Numbered from the stretch's first letter, positions 7,048 through 16,740 are shown. The stretch is DNA of 64,000 bases from Nitrosomonadales bacterium (GCA_016235045.1 JACRME010000008.1:186001-250000); one strand, 5' to 3'. The notes: a model not told the origin generated them from the sequence alone. Numbers and translations: made by a program.

Positions 7048-9537
7048 CTAGTGCGACTGTTGGTCGGGTTGCATTTCGATCGGCGCAACGTGCCAAACTC
7101 GTTCTGCATATTCGCGGATGGAGCGGTCGCTGGAAAACTTGCCCATCCCCGCGACATTGAGGATGGCGCGCTTCGTCCACTCCTGCGGCTGGCGATACAA
7201 CTCGCCCACCTTGTCCTGGCAGGCGACATAGGAGGCGTAGTCCGCCAAGACCAGATAATTGTCGCCCTGCTTGAGCAGGGCATCGACGATATCCTGATAA
7301 CGCGCCGCCTCGTCGGGGCAGAAATATCCGGACGCGATCATGTCGACAGCCTGCTTAAGATCGGCATTGCCCCGGTAATAGCCGAGCGGGTCGTAGCCTT
7401 GACGGCGCACGGCCTGGACTTCATCGGTGGTCAAACCGAACAGGAAGAAATTCTCCGCACCCACTTCATCGCGTATCTCGATATTCGCACCGTCCAGCGT
7501 GCCGATGGTGAGCGCACCGTTCAGCGCCAACTTCATGTTGCCGGTGCCGGACGCCTCCGTCCCGGCGGTGGAAATCTGCTCGGACAGGTCGGCCGCCGGC
7601 ACGATGCGTTCGGCATTGGAAACATCGTAATTGGGGATAAATACCAGCTTCAGCTTGCCGCCGACCTGATAATCGTTGTTGACGATATCGGCAACGTCGT
7701 TGATGAGCCGGATGATGAGCTTGGCCATCGCATAACCGGGAGCTGCCTTGCCCGCGACGATGACCGTGCGCGGCACCATGTCGGGATGCGTGCCGGAACG
7801 AATGCGGTTATAGAGCGTGATGACGTGCAGCACGTTGAGCAATTGCCGCTTGTATTCGTGGATGCGCTTGATCTGGATATCGAACAGGGAATTCGGATCG
7901 ACCTCGATGCACAGCCGCTTGCGAATCAATTCGACGAGATGCGTTTTGTTGGCTTGCTTGACGGCACGGAACTGCTGCTGGAAAGCCTCATCGTCGACAT
8001 AAGCGCGAAGTTTCTGCAACTGGCCGAGATCGGTCAGCCACTCCTTGCCAATCCGCCCCGAAATCAGCCCGGCCAATCCGGGATTGGCCTGGTTCAGCCA
8101 GCGGCGCTGAGTCACGCCGTTGGTAATGTTGATTATCTTGCCCGGCATGACACGTTCGAAGTCGGCAAAAATGGTGCGCTTCATCAATTCCGTGTGCAGC
8201 GCGGCGACGCCGTTCACCGCATGGCTGCCGACGATGGCGAGATGCGACATGCGCACGCGGCGTTCGCCGCGCTCGTCGATGATGGACAGCCGCTGCAGCA
8301 ATTCGCCGTCGCCGGGAAACTGGTGCATCACCTGCTGCAAAAAACGGTGGTTGATTTCATAGATGATCTGCAAGTGGCGCGGCAGCATGCTTTCGAACAT
8401 CGCCACCGGCCACGTTTCCAGCGCCTCCGGCATCAGCGTATGGTTGGTGTAGGAAAATATCCGCGTGGTCAGGCTCCATGCCTCGTCCCAGGTCTGGTGA
8501 TGGACATCCACCATCAGGCGCACCATCTCGGCAATGGCGATGGACGGATGCGTATCGTTCAGTTGCACTGCAAGCTTGTCCGGCAGTTGCGCCCAGCTCG
8601 CATGGTTTTTCTTGTAGCGGAACAGCATGTCCTGCAGCGATGCGCTGACAAAGAAATACTGTTGCTTCAGGCGCAATTCGCGGCCCATCGCGGTAGTGTC
8701 GTTCGGGTACAAAACCTTGGACAGGTTCTCGGATTCGTTCTTGTCGGCGACCGCCTGAATGTAGTCGCCCTGATTGAAATAGCGCAAATCGAAATCGCGC
8801 GAAGATTTCGCCGCCCACAGCCGCATGTTGTTGACCGTCTTGCCGCCGTAACCGGGAACCGGCGTATCGTAGGCCATGGCCATCACGTCGTCGGTGTCCA
8901 CCCAGTGGTGGCGCAGCAAACCGTTTTCATGCTTGTATTCCACCACGTGGCCGAAAAACTTCACCGGATACAACAGCTCGGGCCGCGGGAACTCCCACGG
9001 ATTGCCGTAACGCAACCAGTTGTCGGGGTGCTCCGTCTGGATTCCGTTTTCTATGCTCTGGCGGAACATGCCATATTCGTAGCGAATGCCATAGCCGTAG
9101 CAAGGCAGGTTGATCGTCGCCATGGAATCGAGAAAGCAGGCGGCCAGCCGTCCCAGGCCGCCGTTGCCCAGCGCGGCATCGGCCTCGATTTCCGCGACCT
9201 GTTCGAATTCCTGGCCCAGTTCGTACAGGGCCGTTTTGCATTGCTCGTCCATCTCCAGGTTGAGCATCGCATTGCTGAGCGTACGCCCCATCAGGAATTC
9301 CAGCGAGAGATAGTAAGTGCGCTTCGCGTCCTGGTCGTAATAGCGCTGCATGGTCTCCATCCAGCGCTCGACCAAGCGGTCGCGCACGGTTAGCGCCATG
9401 ATCTGGAACCAGTCGTGCGTAGTGGCATCGGTGTGGTATTTGCTGCTGGTGTACACCAGGTGATCGCCGAGCGAAACCTCGATCGCCTCTTTGCTCATGC
9501 CCGCGTTCCGGTGTTGCGGCGTCGCCTTGTTGCTCAT
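7048..9537 (-). CDS. glgP: Glycogen/alpha-glucan phosphorylase
   Basis: The 829-residue pyridoxal-phosphate enzyme releases glucose-1-phosphate from alpha-1,4-glucans. The PLP-lysine region EASGTGNMKLALNGALTIG is intact, as are FLMGRTLSNAMLNL near the N-terminus and LNDTHPSIAIAEMVRLMVD in the centre. I selected the ATG at 9537, which follows a GGGGGAG ribosome-binding site, in preference to a longer upstream extension. It is the first gene of a two-gene operon with glk. It could also be named malP; sequence motifs alone do not separate the two names. Confidence 0.93.
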   Translation of the reverse strand: MSNKATPQHRNAGMSKEAIEVSLGDHLVYTSSKYHTDATTHDWFQIMALTVRDRLVERWMETMQRYYDQDAKRTYYLSLEFLMGRTLSNAMLNLEMDEQCKTALYELGQEFEQVAEIEADAALGNGGLGRLAACFLDSMATINLPCYGYGIRYEYGMFRQSIENGIQTEHPDNWLRYGNPWEFPRPELLYPVKFFGHVVEYKHENGLLRHHWVDTDDVMAMAYDTPVPGYGGKTVNNMRLWAAKSSRDFDLRYFNQGDYIQAVADKNESENLSKVLYPNDTTAMGRELRLKQQYFFVSASLQDMLFRYKKNHASWAQLPDKLAVQLNDTHPSIAIAEMVRLMVDVHHQTWDEAWSLTTRIFSYTNHTLMPEALETWPVAMFESMLPRHLQIIYEINHRFLQQVMHQFPGDGELLQRLSIIDERGERRVRMSHLAIVGSHAVNGVAALHTELMKRTIFADFERVMPGKIINITNGVTQRRWLNQANPGLAGLISGRIGKEWLTDLGQLQKLRAYVDDEAFQQQFRAVKQANKTHLVELIRKRLCIEVDPNSLFDIQIKRIHEYKRQLLNVLHVITLYNRIRSGTHPDMVPRTVIVAGKAAPGYAMAKLIIRLINDVADIVNNDYQVGGKLKLVFIPNYDVSNAERIVPAADLSEQISTAGTEASGTGNMKLALNGALTIGTLDGANIEIRDEVGAENFFLFGLTTDEVQAVRRQGYDPLGYYRGNADLKQAVDMIASGYFCPDEAARYQDIVDALLKQGDNYLVLADYASYVACQDKVGELYRQPQEWTKRAILNVAGMGKFSSDRSIREYAERVWHVAPIEMQPDQQSH

Positions 9538-9630
9538 CGCTCCCCCATTTCTCTGCGTGCGTTTGCTCGTCGCGCAACTTGTCCCCTGGCAGATTCTCCG
9601 CGCGGCGCACCAGAGTGTCAATTCGGTAGG

Positions 9631-10797
9631 CTAGTGCCTCTTGGAAATGCCCAGCACGCCGATGATGAAGCGTATCAGCGCGTAGCTGATACGAGCCATG
9701 ATGCCGGTGAACGGGTTGGCACGGGAAAGCGTGATGCGCCGCCCATGGAGCTCGATGCTGTGCAGCAGGCTTGCGCGCAACGCCCCGGCAAAATCGTTGT
9801 CATGCACAACCAGATTTGCTTCGCGCGCCAGCAGCAAACTGAACGGATCGATGTTGAACGACCCCACTGTCGCCCACTCGCCATCGGCGACCGCGACCTT
9901 GGCATGCAAAAAGCTGGCATGGTATTCGTATATCTCCACGCCCGCCGCCAGCAGGCGTCCGTACAGCGCCAGCGTCGCGTAGTGCTGCAGGCGGTACTCC
10001 ACCTTGCCTTGCAGCAGCAACACCACGCGCACTCCGCGCCGCGCCGCATGCACCAGCGCGCGGCGGAACAGCCGCCCGGGCAGGAAATAGGCGTTGGCAA
10101 CGATGACTTCGCGCTTTGCCCCGGCGATCGCCTTGAGATAGGCACGCTCGATATCGCGCCGATGCCGCACGTTGTCGCGCAGCACCAGTTGCACCATCGA
10201 ATCGGGGTGCGGTTTGATGCGGTACAAACGCCATCCATCCGTTTTGACGCGCTTGCGGAAAGCCGCCCAGGAGACCGTCGCCCACAAGCGTTGCATCGCT
10301 GCCTGCACTTCGTCCACCAGCCTGCCTTTTATCCGAACTGCGAAATCCATCCGCGGCGCATCGAAATCCAGCTTCGCCGGGATGTCGTTGATGATGTTGA
10401 TGCCCCCGACAAAAGCCACCGCACCGTCTATCGCCGCCATCTTGCGATGCATGCGGCGCAAGCGGCGCATCCGGTTGCGGCGCAGGGTGAAAGGGGAAAT
10501 CTCCGGCCTGAACCATTGCACCTCCACTCCGGCGGCGCGCAGGTCGTCCACAAATTCCCGCGGCAATTCCGCCGAACCGAAGCCATCCAGCAGCACCCTT
10601 ACCGTCACGCCTCTCCCGGCGGCATAACGCAAGGCCTCCGCAACCATCAGTCCGGTTTCGTCGGCCGCAAAGATATAGGTCTCCAGATAAACGGAGTGCC
10701 GCGCGGCATGGATATCCGCGCACAGTTGCGGAAAGAAGATGGCGCCGTTCTGAAGCAGGGTCAGTTCATTGCCCGAAACCGAATGGGTGCGATTCAT
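9631..10797 (-). CDS. clsB: Cardiolipin synthase, ClsB-type phospholipase D protein
   Basis: This 388-residue membrane-associated enzyme has two HKD motifs, HRKMAAIDGAVAFVGG (first half) and HAKVAVADGEWATVGS (second half), both with intact H, K and D. These form the single active site that joins phospholipids into cardiolipin. Its ATG overlaps the stop of the upstream exo/endonuclease-family gene by four bases. The same pair, ybhP-clsB (ybhO), is adjacent in E. coli, which supports the ClsB assignment over ClsA; there is no N-terminal pair of membrane helices as in ClsA. Confidence 0.87.
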   Translation of the reverse strand: MNRTHSVSGNELTLLQNGAIFFPQLCADIHAARHSVYLETYIFAADETGLMVAEALRYAAGRGVTVRVLLDGFGSAELPREFVDDLRAAGVEVQWFRPEISPFTLRRNRMRRLRRMHRKMAAIDGAVAFVGGINIINDIPAKLDFDAPRMDFAVRIKGRLVDEVQAAMQRLWATVSWAAFRKRVKTDGWRLYRIKPHPDSMVQLVLRDNVRHRRDIERAYLKAIAGAKREVIVANAYFLPGRLFRRALVHAARRGVRVVLLLQGKVEYRLQHYATLALYGRLLAAGVEIYEYHASFLHAKVAVADGEWATVGSFNIDPFSLLLAREANLVVHDNDFAGALRASLLHSIELHGRRITLSRANPFTGIMARISYALIRFIIGVLGISKRH

Positions 10798-11537
10798 ATT
10801 TTCTTCAGTTGTGCCGAAAGCGCAGCGTGGTCGGACAGGCGCAACCATTTGCCGCCGATATGCACATCGCAGTGTTGCACGCTGAAGCCGCGCACGTAGA
10901 TGCGATCCAGCCGGAAGATCGGTACCCTGGAAGGATAACTGCGCGCGGGCTTGCCGTCTTGCACATCGAACACGTCGCGCACACCCAACTCTCGCGCCAG
11001 CACCGGGCTCAACTGGTCGCGCCAGTCGTTGAAATCGCCCGCGATGATCAGCGGCTCGTCGTCGGGGATCGCACTGCGCACATACTCGATCAGGGCGCGC
11101 TTCTGCATCCTGCGCCCCTTGGCGAACAGCCCGAAATGCGCGCACAGGCAATCCACCTTCTGCCCCCCGATCTCCACCTCGCAATGCAGCAGACCGCGAC
11201 TCTCGAAGCGGTGCGCCGAGACATCCTTGTTCAGCGTCTGCACGATGGGGAAGCGGCTGAGGATGGCATTGCCGTGATGCCCCTCGTCGTATACCGCATT
11301 CATCCCGTAGGCATGGTGCGCCCAGAACTCGTCGGCCAGGAATTCGTGCTGCGGCACGGTCGGATAATCGGTATGGCGCTGCGGATGGCGCAAATGTTCG
11401 CCCTGCACCTCCTGCAGGAAGACGATATCGGCATCCAGTTCGCGCAGACGTTCGCGCAGATCATGCAGCACCAGCCGTTGGTTGAATTGGGAGAAACCCT
11501 TGTGGATGTTGTAGGTGGCGATCTTGAGGGGGGTCAT
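10794..11537 (-). CDS. ybhP: Endonuclease/exonuclease/phosphatase family protein, YbhP-like
   Basis: The 247-residue protein has the EEP-fold signatures: TYNIHKG at the N-terminus, VFLQEVQ with the metal-binding glutamate, GDFNDW in the middle, and a C-terminal SDHAALSA with the catalytic Asp-His. The substrate is unknown; the conserved link to clsB suggests a role in phospholipid metabolism (inference). It lies 58 bases after nadA with no visible terminator between them, so read-through is possible. Confidence 0.82.
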   Translation of the reverse strand: MTPLKIATYNIHKGFSQFNQRLVLHDLRERLRELDADIVFLQEVQGEHLRHPQRHTDYPTVPQHEFLADEFWAHHAYGMNAVYDEGHHGNAILSRFPIVQTLNKDVSAHRFESRGLLHCEVEIGGQKVDCLCAHFGLFAKGRRMQKRALIEYVRSAIPDDEPLIIAGDFNDWRDQLSPVLARELGVRDVFDVQDGKPARSYPSRVPIFRLDRIYVRGFSVQHCDVHIGGKWLRLSDHAALSAQLKKI

Positions 11538-11595
11538 GGCTTGGCATTCTACCTAATCAGTGCCGGGGCGTGCGCAATGCCCCCCCCGTTACTGA

Positions 11596-12693
11596 TCAGG
11601 CATTACCAATACCGCGCGTCGGCAGGTTGATCTGCCTGGCGAAATCCAGCATGCGCCGGATCGGCAGCACCGCGCGCGGAATGATGGCCGGATCGACATG
11701 TATCTCGTTGTTGCCCTTTTCCAGCACCTCGGCCAGGTTGATCAGGCCGTTCATCGCCATCCACGGGCAGTGGCTGCAGCTGGTGCAGGTAGCACCGTGC
11801 CCGGCAGTGGGCGCTTCGAGGAAGACCTTGTCCGGGCACAGGGTGCGCATTTTGTGCAGGATGCCGTTGTCGGTGGCGACGATGAATTCCCTGGCGGCCG
11901 AATTCTGCGCGGCCTTGATGAGTTGCGTTGTGGAGCCGACCGCATCGGCGAGTTTGATGACGGCGCGCGGCGATTCCGGGTGCACCAGCACCAGCGCGCC
12001 GGGATGCTGCGCCTTGAGTTCCTGCAACTCCCTGGCCTTGTATTCGTCATGCACGATGCACGAGCCCTGCCACAGCAGCATGTCGGCGCCGGACTGTTCC
12101 TGCACGTAGTTGCCGAGGTGGCGGTCCGGCGCCCACAGTATTTTCTTGCCCTGTTCCTTGAGATGTTTGACTACCGGCAAGGCAATGGAGCTGGTCACCA
12201 TCCAGTCGGCGCGCGCTTTCACCGCCGCGCTGGTGTTGGCATACACCACCACGACGCGATCCGGATTGGCATCGCAGAACGGGACGAACTCATCTATCGG
12301 GCAGCCGAGATCAAGCGAGCATTCCGCTTCCAGATCGGGCATCAGCACGCGCTTTTCAGGATTCAGGATTTTGGCCGTCTCGCCCATGAAGCGCACGCCC
12401 GCCACCACGATGGTCTTGGCCGGATGCTGGTGGCCGAAGTTGGCCATGTCGAGCGAATCGGAAACGATGCCGCCGGTCGCTTCCGCCAGGTCCTGCAAGT
12501 CTGCGTTGACGTAATAATGCGCCACCAGCACGGCATCCTGCTCTTTCAGCAGACGCTTGATGCGTTCAATCAGTTCGGCTTTTTCGCCAGCTTCCGGCTC
12601 GCGCGGTTTCTTCGCCCAGGCATGTGCCGTGCTGCACGTGTGGCGCTCGGCATCGGGGTGGTCATAAGCGATGGAAATGATGTTGTCAGCCAT
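11596..12693 (-). CDS. nadA: Quinolinate synthase
   Basis: The 365-residue [4Fe-4S] enzyme condenses iminoaspartate with dihydroxyacetone phosphate to give quinolinate in NAD synthesis. Candidate cluster cysteines are in [22 protein letters not shown] and the C-terminal [13 protein letters not shown], which is typical of proteobacterial Nad[16 protein letters not shown] near the N-terminus is also diagnostic. Its ATG at 12693 overlaps the end of nudB by 8 bases. It is the last gene of the fmdB-aspS-RNase-barstar-nudB operon. Confidence 0.94.
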   Translation of the reverse strand: MADNIISIAYDHPDAERHTCSTAHAWAKKPREPEAGEKAELIERIKRLLKEQDAVLVAHYYVNADLQDLAEATGGIVSDSLDMANFGHQHPAKTIVVAGVRFMGETAKILNPEKRVLMPDLEAECSLDLGCPIDEFVPFCDANPDRVVVVYANTSAAVKARADWMVTSSIALPVVKHLKEQGKKILWAPDRHLGNYVQEQSGADMLLWQGSCIVHDEYKARELQELKAQHPGALVLVHPESPRAVIKLADAVGSTTQLIKAAQNSAAREFIVATDNGILHKMRTLCPDKVFLEAPTAGHGATCTSCSHCPWMAMNGLINLAEVLEKGNNEIHVDPAIIPRAVLPIRRMLDFARQINLPTRGIGNA

Positions 12694-13135
12694 GATGGAT
12701 GCGTTCCGGTAATTGCAGTATCGCCGCACGGTTGCTCGGCGAGAAGACTTTGTCGGCTGCCACGTTCCACGGCAGCCACAGGTAACTCAAATGCTCGCGC
12801 GGCGAAAGTTGGACTGCGACGGGTTGCGGGAGTTGCAGGCCGAACACCTGCTCGGTGTTGTGCGTGGTGCCCGGCGGATAGCGATGCCGCCACTGCCGAT
12901 AGATCTCGTACACGTTCTGCTGCTGCCAATCGCTCAATTCGTAACGCGACGCATCCAGCCCGGTTTCCTCACCCACTTCGCGGATCGCCGTTTCGCGCAG
13001 GGTTTCCTCGCCATTCCGGCTGCCCGTCACCGATTGCCAGTAGCCCGGAAAATCCGCACGTTCCAGCAGCAGCACATCGAGCGCGGGAGTGTAAATGACG
13101 ACGAGCGCGGAGATCGGCTGTTTGTTTGACGACAT
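12686..13135 (-). CDS. nudB: Dihydroneopterin triphosphate diphosphatase (Nudix)
   Basis: This 149-residue Nudix hydrolase removes pyrophosphate from dihydroneopterin triphosphate in folate synthesis. The Nudix box is perfect: G-x5-E-x7-REVGEETGL, beginning at GSRNGEE. The combination [12 protein letters not shown] before the box and WRHRYPPG after it matches NudB. The gene follows aspS closely in many proteobacteria, as here with two small genes in between. Its ATG overlaps the barstar stop codon in a TAATG arrangement, so the genes are translationally coupled. Confidence 0.9.
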   Translation of the reverse strand: MSSNKQPISALVVIYTPALDVLLLERADFPGYWQSVTGSRNGEETLRETAIREVGEETGLDASRYELSDWQQQNVYEIYRQWRHRYPPGTTHNTEQVFGLQLPQPVAVQLSPREHLSYLWLPWNVAADKVFSPSNRAAILQLPERIHHG

Positions 13136-13518
13136 TACGCGAAAAACACCCAGAATGCCTTACCCTGCAATTTCCAGAACGACACGGTCGCCTTGAGAAT
13201 GCTGTTCAGCGTTTCGTAATCGTCCGGAGCGAACTTCGCACCTTTCAGCAGCAGCACGTAGCCGGGCGCTTCTTTCCAGGAAAGATCGCCCAGCGCGTCG
13301 GCCAGCGCATCCCAATTGTGTCCGAACCATTCCGGCGCCTGGATCGTCCGCGCCAGCACAGCCAGCACCTCGCCTTTGCCTTGTGCATCCGTAATGTCTG
13401 CGTCAAACAAAAGGAACCCGCTGCTCTCCACCGAGTCGCGCAAATCCTCCACCGGGCAATTCAGGCGATACACGCCCGACTCGCTCGCGTTCTGAAGAAG
13501 GTGGCGGTAGTCCTTCAT
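13135..13518 (-). CDS. Barstar-family RNase inhibitor
   Basis: The 127-residue cytoplasmic protein has the barstar signature WFGHNWDALADALGDLSW in its middle, where the family binds the RNase active site. It overlaps the secreted RNase gene upstream by four bases (ATGA) and nudB downstream by one, and has a GGAGGAA ribosome-binding site. It would protect the cell from the barnase-like RNase encoded next to it. The tight overlap implies matched production of toxin-like RNase and inhibitor. No activity data exist for this pair; the assignment rests on the fold signature and context. Confidence 0.85.
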   Translation of the reverse strand: MKDYRHLLQNASESGVYRLNCPVEDLRDSVESSGFLLFDADITDAQGKGEVLAVLARTIQAPEWFGHNWDALADALGDLSWKEAPGYVLLLKGAKFAPDDYETLNSILKATVSFWKLQGKAFWVFFA

Positions 13519-14012
13519 CGGAGTTCCTCCCTGATGCGCCTGAATGACCGGTAATGATCGTCGCTGTAGTAACACTCCGGGAGTGCGAATGGGTCGCTGC
13601 GCAGCAGCGGGGCTGCGCCAGGACCGCCCGGAGGGCGAGTGTCTGGCGGCGTACCCTTTGCGGGTGAACCCATCGGCCTACCCCTTGCGGGTACGATGCC
13701 GCATACGATGCGCCGGGCTCCGCGATGGCGCACGCCCGGCGTCTTCACCGTGTATTCGTGGTAATAACCGCGCGCCTGTTGCGGCAGGATGCGTTCATAG
13801 TTGCCGAACACAACGCCATCGCGCGGAAAGGGAAACGGCCCCCCTTGCTTGATGAGCTGCAAGGTGTCGCGCGCCTCGGTCGGTAGACTGGAAACGGCAA
13901 TGACCGCGATGGAGGTGTCAGTGCCGGAATAACCGTCGCGCGCCTGCACCAGCGGCAGGCACAGCAGCAAGCCAACCAGCAGCCACCACCGTGCTCGCAC
14001 CCCGCGCCGCAT
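13515..14012 (-). CDS. Secreted barnase/RNase Sa-like guanyl ribonuclease with in-frame insertion
   Basis: The 165-residue protein has a signal peptide (about 1-24, hydrophobic core WWLLVGLLLCLPL). The microbial RNase fold shows LPTEARDTLQLIKQGGPFP, YYHEYTV with the likely catalytic base E86, RGARRIV with R100/R101, and SDDHYRSF with the catalytic H153. In barnase the Glu-His distance is 29 residues; here it is 67. The extra stretch of about 38 residues (roughly 106-143, rich in P, G, R) is encoded by palindromic repeat DNA. The fold may tolerate it as a surface loop, or the enzyme may be inactive. It starts two bases after the aspS stop and overlaps barstar. Confidence 0.8.
   Translation of the reverse strand: MRRGVRARWWLLVGLLLCLPLVQARDGYSGTDTSIAVIAVSSLPTEARDTLQLIKQGGPFPFPRDGVVFGNYERILPQQARGYYHEYTVKTPGVRHRGARRIVCGIVPARGRPMGSPAKGTPPDTRPPGGPGAAPLLRSDPFALPECYYSDDHYRSFRRIREELR
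13580..13697. repeat. Palindrome-rich insertion inside the RNase gene (approximate ends)
   Basis: This roughly 115-base stretch interrupts the conserved RNase domain but keeps its frame. It contains short inverted repeats: GCGCAGC/GCTGCGC, CGCCC/GGGCG and two TACCC...GCGGGTA units. Ends are estimated from where RNase homology stops and resumes, not from target-site duplications, which I could not identify. Confidence 0.6.
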
Positions 14013-14013
14013 C

Positions 14014-15810
14014 TTATTCCTTGGCTGGCTCGGCCGGCGCGGGCTGGCGCAGACGGATGTGCAGCTCGCGCAATTGCTTCTCGTCCACCGGACTCGGCGC
14101 CTGGGTCAGCAGACACTGCGCGCGCTGGGTCTTGGGGAAGGCGATTACGTCGCGGATGGATTCGGCACCGGTCATCATGGTGACGATGCGGTCCAGGCCG
14201 AAGGCCAGGCCGCCGTGCGGCGGCGCGCCGTATTGCAGCGCATCGAGCAGGAAGCCGAACTTGAGCCGGGCTTCTTCCGCGCCGATGTTGAGCGCGCGGA
14301 ACACCTGGCTCTGCACGGCTTCCTTGTGGATACGAACGGAACCGCCGCCGATCTCCCAACCGTTGAGGGCGAGGTCGTATGCCTTGGCCAGGCACTTGCC
14401 GGGATCGGTTTCGAGGAATTGCAGATGTTCGTCCTTGGGCGCGGTGAACGGGTGGTGGCAGGCGTTCCAGCGTTTGGCTTCGTCGTCGTATTCGAACATC
14501 GGGAAGTCCACCACCCAGATCGGCTCCCAGGCCTTGCCGTTGGTGTAGCCCTTCTCGTGGCCGATCTTGCTGCGCAATGCACCGAGCGCATCGTTGACGA
14601 TCTTGGTCTTGTCCGCGCCGAAGAAGACGATGTCGCCGTTCTGCGCGCCCGTGCGTTCGATGATGGTCTTCAGTGCCGTTGCATGCAGGTTTTTGACGAT
14701 GGGCGATTGCAGGCCGGTCTCGTTCAATTGCGTAACATCGTTGACCTTGATGTAGGCCAGGCCCTTGGCACCGTAGATGCTCACGAACTTGGTGTAGTCG
14801 TCGATCTCGCCGCGCGAGAACGCGCCGCCGTTTGGCACGCGCAAAGCCGCCACGCGGCCGGTGTCGGAATTGGCCACCCCGGCAAACACCTTGAACGCCA
14901 CATCCTTCACCGCGTCGGTCACGTCGGTGATCTCCAGCGTCACACGCATGTCCGGCTTGTCGGAGCCGAAACGGTTCATCGCCTCGGCATAGCCGATACG
15001 CGGAAACGGGTTGGGCAATACGACATTCAGCACTTCCTTGAACACGACGCGGATCATCTCTTCCATCATCGTCATGATCTGTTCTTCGGTCATGAAGGAT
15101 GTCTCGACATCGACCTGGGTGAATTCGGGCTGGCGGTCGGCGCGCAGGTCTTCGTCGCGGAAGCATTTGGTGAGCTGGTAATAACGGTCGTAGCCCGCCA
15201 CCATCAGCATCTGCTTGAACAACTGCGGCGACTGCGGCAGGGCAAAGAACTCGCCCGCATGCACGCGCGACGGCACCAGGTAGTCGCGCGCGCCTTCCGG
15301 CGTGGACTTGGTCAGCATCGGCGTCTCGATGTCGATGAAGCCGTTGTCGTCGAGGAAGCGGCGGAACGCGCGCGCGGTCTTGTAGCGCAGCATCATGTTG
15401 TGCTGCATCTGCGGACGGCGCAGGTCGATCACGCGGTGGGTCAGGCGCACGTTCTCGGACAGGTTCTCGTCGTCGAGCTGGAACGGCGGTGTGACCGAGA
15501 CGTTCAGCACTTCGATCTCGTGACACAGCAGCTCGATCTCGCCGCTGGGGATGTTCTTGTTCTCGGTGCCTTCGGGACGGCGACGCACGCGGCCGGTGAC
15601 TTTCAGCACGAATTCGTTGCGCACCGATTCGGCGATCTTGAACATGTCGGCGCGATCGGGATCGCACACCACTTGCGCCAGGCCTTCGCGGTCGCGCAGG
15701 TCGATGAAGATCACCCCGCCGTGGTCGCGGCGGCGATGCGCCCAGCCGCACAGGGTGACGGTCTGGCCGAGGTTGGTAGCGTTAAGTTGTCCGCAGTAAT
15801 GTGTTCGCAT
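14014..15810 (-). CDS. aspS: Aspartyl-tRNA synthetase
   Basis: The 598-residue class II enzyme charges tRNA-Asp (possibly also tRNA-Asn). The N-terminal OB domain reads [20 protein letters not shown], motif 2 contains [16 protein letters not shown], and motif 3 is [16 protein letters not shown] bacterial GAD insert occupies the middle. Length matches the bacterial-type AspRS (about 590-600). It lies 39 bases after the DUF502 gene and is immediately followed by the RNase gene, so its expression drives the RNase-barstar-nudB-nadA tail of the operon. Confidence 0.96.
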   Translation of the reverse strand: MRTHYCGQLNATNLGQTVTLCGWAHRRRDHGGVIFIDLRDREGLAQVVCDPDRADMFKIAESVRNEFVLKVTGRVRRRPEGTENKNIPSGEIELLCHEIEVLNVSVTPPFQLDDENLSENVRLTHRVIDLRRPQMQHNMMLRYKTARAFRRFLDDNGFIDIETPMLTKSTPEGARDYLVPSRVHAGEFFALPQSPQLFKQMLMVAGYDRYYQLTKCFRDEDLRADRQPEFTQVDVETSFMTEEQIMTMMEEMIRVVFKEVLNVVLPNPFPRIGYAEAMNRFGSDKPDMRVTLEITDVTDAVKDVAFKVFAGVANSDTGRVAALRVPNGGAFSRGEIDDYTKFVSIYGAKGLAYIKVNDVTQLNETGLQSPIVKNLHATALKTIIERTGAQNGDIVFFGADKTKIVNDALGALRSKIGHEKGYTNGKAWEPIWVVDFPMFEYDDEAKRWNACHHPFTAPKDEHLQFLETDPGKCLAKAYDLALNGWEIGGGSVRIHKEAVQSQVFRALNIGAEEARLKFGFLLDALQYGAPPHGGLAFGLDRIVTMMTGAESIRDVIAFPKTQRAQCLLTQAPSPVDEKQLRELHIRLRQPAPAEPAKE

Positions 15811-15849
15811 AGTGATTCAGTTCAGATGGATCGAGATAAAGAGGGAAAA

Positions 15850-16467
15850 TTACTTGCCGGGTGCCAGCTGGTCGATCGCTTCCGGCGTGATTACCACGCC
15901 CATCGAGACGATAGCCTTGAATGCCGCATCCACGCTGATATCCAGCTCGACAGTTTCGGATTTTTTGACGTAGAAATAAAAACCGTTCACCGGGCTGGGG
16001 GTGGTCGGGACGAACACGCCAACGTATTCGTCGCCTTCCAACCTGCGCGTCACTTCGGCCGGAACGCTGGTCAGGAACGCCAGCGACCATGCATCGGGAT
16101 GCGGATAGCGCACCAGCAACACCTTGCGAAAGGCATGACCGCTGTCCGACAGCAAGGTGTCGCTGACCTGCTTGACGCTGTTATAAATGGCATTGACGAA
16201 GGGGATGCGGCGCAGCATGCCGTCCCAATAGGCGAGCAATCGCTGGCCGAACACGTTGCGCACCATCAATCCCGTACCCAGCACCACAACCGCCGTCAGG
16301 ATGACGCCCAGTCCCGGTATGTGGATTCCAAGCAGTTCGTCCGGATGCCAGTGCGTCGGCAACAGGGTCAGCGTCCTGTCCAACGTGCCGATGATGAGGT
16401 TCAATACCCACAGGGTGATGCCCAGCGGTACCCACACCAACAAGCCGGTCAGCAGGTATTTTTTCAC
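15850..16467 (-). CDS. DUF502 family membrane protein
   Basis: The 205-residue protein has two membrane helices (KYLLTGLLVWVPLGITLWVL near the start and a second around residues 55-75) followed by a soluble C-terminal domain containing NGFYFYVKKSETVELD. The function of DUF502 is not established. The start is a GTG that overlaps the fmdB stop codon (GTGA), consistent with translational coupling. It sits between fmdB and aspS, an order common in Betaproteobacteria. A longer frame upstream would run through fmdB and is rejected. Confidence 0.85.
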   Translation of the reverse strand: MKKYLLTGLLVWVPLGITLWVLNLIIGTLDRTLTLLPTHWHPDELLGIHIPGLGVILTAVVVLGTGLMVRNVFGQRLLAYWDGMLRRIPFVNAIYNSVKQVSDTLLSDSGHAFRKVLLVRYPHPDAWSLAFLTSVPAEVTRRLEGDEYVGVFVPTTPSPVNGFYFYVKKSETVELDISVDAAFKAIVSMGVVITPEAIDQLAPGK

Positions 16468-16706
16468 GAATGGGTTCCGGCAGCCGGGCAACTGGCGCAG
16501 GCAGACGGTTCGCACTGACTTGGTTTGTTCTTGAAATCGGTCGCGTAGTAACCGTTCCCCTTGAGTTGGAAACCCGCCGCGCTGAGCTGCTTGGCGAACG
16601 TTTCCTGGCCGCATTCAGGGCATTTGGTCAGTGGTGCATCGCTCAACTTCTGCATTACGTCTTTTTGCGAACCGCAATTGCTGCATCGATATTCGTAGAT
16701 GGGCAT
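16464..16706 (-). CDS. FmdB-type zinc-ribbon protein
   Basis: The 80-residue protein begins MPIYEYRCSNCG and continues to KCPECG, giving the two CxxC pairs of the FmdB/CxxC_CxxC_SSSS regulatory domain. The tail CEPSACASCPAAG adds three more cysteines. FmdB was named as a putative regulator of formamidase, but its general role is unknown. It is the first gene of the aspS operon, 22 bases downstream of a perfect TATAAT box. Confidence 0.85.
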   Translation of the reverse strand: MPIYEYRCSNCGSQKDVMQKLSDAPLTKCPECGQETFAKQLSAAGFQLKGNGYYATDFKNKPSQCEPSACASCPAAGTHS

Positions 16707-16727
16707 AACCCGCTCCAGGATTTGAAA

Positions 16728-16740
16728 GGCGCGCATTATA
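16728..16740 (-). promoter_or_regulatory. Promoter -10 and GC discriminator of the fmdB-aspS operon
   Basis: Minus strand reads TATAATGCGCGCC. The hexamer is a perfect consensus (16735-16740) and the discriminator GCGCGCC is identical to that at panD. No convincing -35 is seen at 17 bases. Confidence 0.65.

Noticed and set aside
7000-9393. A 797-codon open frame antisense to glgP
   Set aside because: It is the complement of an unambiguous glycogen phosphorylase, lacks domain motifs and is His/Gln/Arg-rich, as expected of the antisense of GC-rich coding DNA.
13745-15751. A 668-codon minus-strand frame overlapping aspS and the RNase
   Set aside because: It is out of frame with aspS, extremely Arg/Pro-rich and without motifs.
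14059-16518. An 819-codon open frame antisense to aspS and DUF502
   Set aside because: It is a shadow frame of two conserved genes with biased composition and no recognisable motif.
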